Below are positions 4,376 to 5,678 of a DNA stretch of 5,678 bases, in pieces; position 1 is the stretch's first letter; each line of letters begins with the position of its first letter. Where the stretch lies: contig CADBOL010000324.1 in the NCBI GenBank assembly GCA_902796295.1, forward strand, positions 1-5,678, written 5' to 3'. Both the position numbers and the translations under genes were made by a program. This stretch comes from Oscillospiraceae bacterium (lineage in GTDB: Bacteria; Bacillota; Clostridia; Oscillospirales; Acutalibacteraceae). The notes under the pieces were generated by a model. That model was given only the letters and a program-made list of their open reading frames with translations, did no database searches and was not told the origin of the DNA.

Positions 4376-5678
4376 ATGAAGATAACAATAAAAAAATCAG
4401 TTTCGCTTTTTTTGACTGTGATAGTACTGTTTGCAGCTTTCAGTGCTAATTCTTTTGCTGTCAACTCAATTAATGAACCTGATTATATTCAGGAATCCGA
4501 TCACTATGAATATAGCTATGATTATCTAGTTTATTGTCTAAAAAATTACGGAGATGTTCAGACAAACAGCGATGGTTCTACATCTTTCTTCTTTAGTAAG
4601 CCAAGCTATATAGCAGGGGGATTTAGACATTCTATTCGCATTGCATATCATGAGAGCCTCAGCTCTCTTGATTTTCACTATTTTTGTCATGTAGTGGATA
4701 CAAATGAAGAATTTTTTTATGTAAGTTTAGTATTGCCTTATGAAGAATCACAGTCTTATGAATATACAGGATATTATGATTCTGTTAAAGAATGGAGCAA
4801 AACTAAAGTTAATCCAAGAACATACGAAAAAGGCGATAGCTTTTCCTACAATGTTTATGATAAAAATCATTATTTAGTTGAATCATCCGTCTCTGACGCA
4901 ACATTTGATAAAGCGTTTTCTTGGGCTGCACAAGATTGGAATGAAATTCTTGTTAATGAAGCAAATATAACTCTCGGTAATTTTAAATTCGTAAATCTTT
5001 ATCCAGAAAACACCGATCTTTATCTGGATTTGTATAAGGTATCATTTAATGCTAACGGTCACGGAGTTGCTCCGTCAGATATAACTGTTCGGGAAGGAAA
5101 TAAAATAAGCAATCCCGGTTCACTAACTGCAGACGGTTATGTCTTTAAAGGTTGGTATAAAGATTCCGGATGTAATAATGCGTGGAATTTCAACTCGGAT
5201 TCAGTAAACTCAGATATAACTCTTTATGCTAAATGGGAAAAAGCAGCATGTGTTCACGCCAAAACATACGAAGTCAAAGAAAATGCAGTTAATTCAACCT
5301 GTAAAACCGAAGGTCATTATGACAAGGTGATTTATTGCAGTGATTGCGGCAAAGAAATTGACAGAGTTACAATTAAAACGGGAATCGGAGAACACAAATT
5401 TACAAAGTATGTTTATAATAATGATGCCACAATGGACAGCGACGGGACAGAAACCGCAAAGTGCGATTATTGTGATGCTAAAGATACAAGAATCAAGTCT
5501 GGAACAAAACTTTCAAACAAACTGAATTTAGATATCAAAAATTATAAAAGCTCATTATCGGTTGATTATAATTCAAAGGTTGTTTTCCACACAACAGCAG
5601 AAGCTCCCGAAGGATACAAGATAGTTTGGTCAACAGGTCAGGAGGGGTCAACCTGTACGATAGAAAAGGCAACCAGCA
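4376..5678 (+). CDS. Secreted mosaic surface protein with Listeria-Bacteroides repeat and CxxC units (partial, C-terminus off window)
   Basis: The frame is open from ATG at 4376 to the window edge (434 codons, no stop). AGGAG (4362-4366) lies 9 bases before the start; the ATG at 4368 is followed by TGA. A clear signal peptide is seen: KITIKK, a hydrophobic core SLFLTVIVLFAAFSA and cleavage after NSFA (residue 28). Residues 29-220 are rich in Tyr, Phe, Ser and Asp and match no family I recognise. Residues 222-287 (VSFNANGHG to LYAKW, with GYVFKGWYKD) form one Listeria-Bacteroides/InlB B-type repeat. Two cysteine-pair units follow (294-333 and 340-373), then the start of a possible Ig-like or beta-sandwich domain from about 384. 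This layout is usual for cell-surface or adhesin-like proteins of Clostridia; the anchor would be off window. Sampled blocks are 32-35% GC against 52-55% in the left genes. It is probably repressed by the divergent XRE protein (inference). Confidence 0.88.
   Translation, partial: MKITIKKSVSLFLTVIVLFAAFSANSFAVNSINEPDYIQESDHYEYSYDYLVYCLKNYGDVQTNSDGSTSFFFSKPSYIAGGFRHSIRIAYHESLSSLDFHYFCHVVDTNEEFFYVSLVLPYEESQSYEYTGYYDSVKEWSKTKVNPRTYEKGDSFSYNVYDKNHYLVESSVSDATFDKAFSWAAQDWNEILVNEANITLGNFKFVNLYPENTDLYLDLYKVSFNANGHGVAPSDITVREGNKISNPGSLTADGYVFKGWYKDSGCNNAWNFNSDSVNSDITLYAKWEKAACVHAKTYEVKENAVNSTCKTEGHYDKVIYCSDCGKEIDRVTIKTGIGEHKFTKYVYNNDATMDSDGTETAKCDYCDAKDTRIKSGTKLSNKLNLDIKNYKSSLSVDYNSKVVFHTTAEAPEGYKIVWSTGQEGSTCTIEKATS
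5039..5236 (+). other. Listeria-Bacteroides (InlB B-type) repeat domain within the secreted protein
   Basis: Residues 222-287 show the family pattern: VSFNANGHG, then a short turn, GYVFKGWYKDSGC, WNFNSDSV and DITLYAKW. One copy of about 66 residues, the normal unit length, with a small beta-grasp-like fold expected. Such units act as spacers or in adhesion in surface proteins. Confidence 0.85.
5255..5494 (+). repeat. Two divergent CxxC-containing protein repeats
   Basis: Unit 1 (residues 294-333) begins with His294 and has STCKTEG, then CSDC (Cys321, Cys324). Unit 2 (340-373) begins with HKFTKYV and has ATMDSDG, then CDYC (Cys363, Cys366). Each has the order His, Thr-rich turn with acidic-Gly, CxxC. 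Unit 1 has an extra Cys309 where unit 2 has Met. Such units are common in large secreted proteins of Ruminococcus-like bacteria; zinc or disulfide stabilisation is possible but not shown. Confidence 0.65.

Noticed and set aside
5340..5525. 61-codon plus-strand frame near the right end
   Set aside because: It overlaps, in another frame, the CxxC units of the long secreted protein, whose frame is open from 4376 to the edge and shows recognisable domains.

Overview
The window fits a Gram-positive, probably gut-associated member of the Clostridia (Oscillospiraceae/Ruminococcaceae-like). This rests on AGGAGG-type ribosome binding sites, sigma-A-type promoters, a TTG start, a DUF4474-type protein and a secreted protein carrying a Listeria-Bacteroides repeat and CxxC units. 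The assignment is inferred from gene content. No rRNA, tRNA, CRISPR array or insertion sequence was seen.

Left part (1-2820, minus strand): one operon read right to left, larB-larC-cbiM/nikM. LarB and LarC make parts of the nickel-pincer nucleotide (NPN) cofactor of LarA-type racemases/epimerases. The third gene, cut by the window edge, is the substrate-binding membrane component of an energy-coupling-factor nickel/cobalt importer. larB and larC overlap by 4 bases and larC and cbiM are 18 bases apart, so nickel uptake and cofactor synthesis are probably co-expressed. A good promoter (TTGATT-17-TATATT) lies about 130 bases upstream of larB. The leader between them holds a strong intrinsic-terminator hairpin just before larB, so the operon looks attenuated, perhaps by a metal- or cofactor-sensing RNA.

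Middle (2821-4019, plus strand): a divergent promoter (TTGCAT-17-TATAAT with extended -10) drives a single gene for a 345-residue exported DUF4474-type protein of unknown function. It has a TTG start, a structured 5' leader and a strong, probably bidirectional terminator.

Right part (4020-5678): a more AT-rich module with a small XRE-family repressor on the minus strand, facing away from a large secreted mosaic protein on the plus strand that runs off the window. The space between them holds a perfect 23-base palindrome and a partial second copy 25 bases away, placed over the divergent promoters. This looks like a self-contained repressor-operator switch controlling a surface protein, possibly acquired by transfer.
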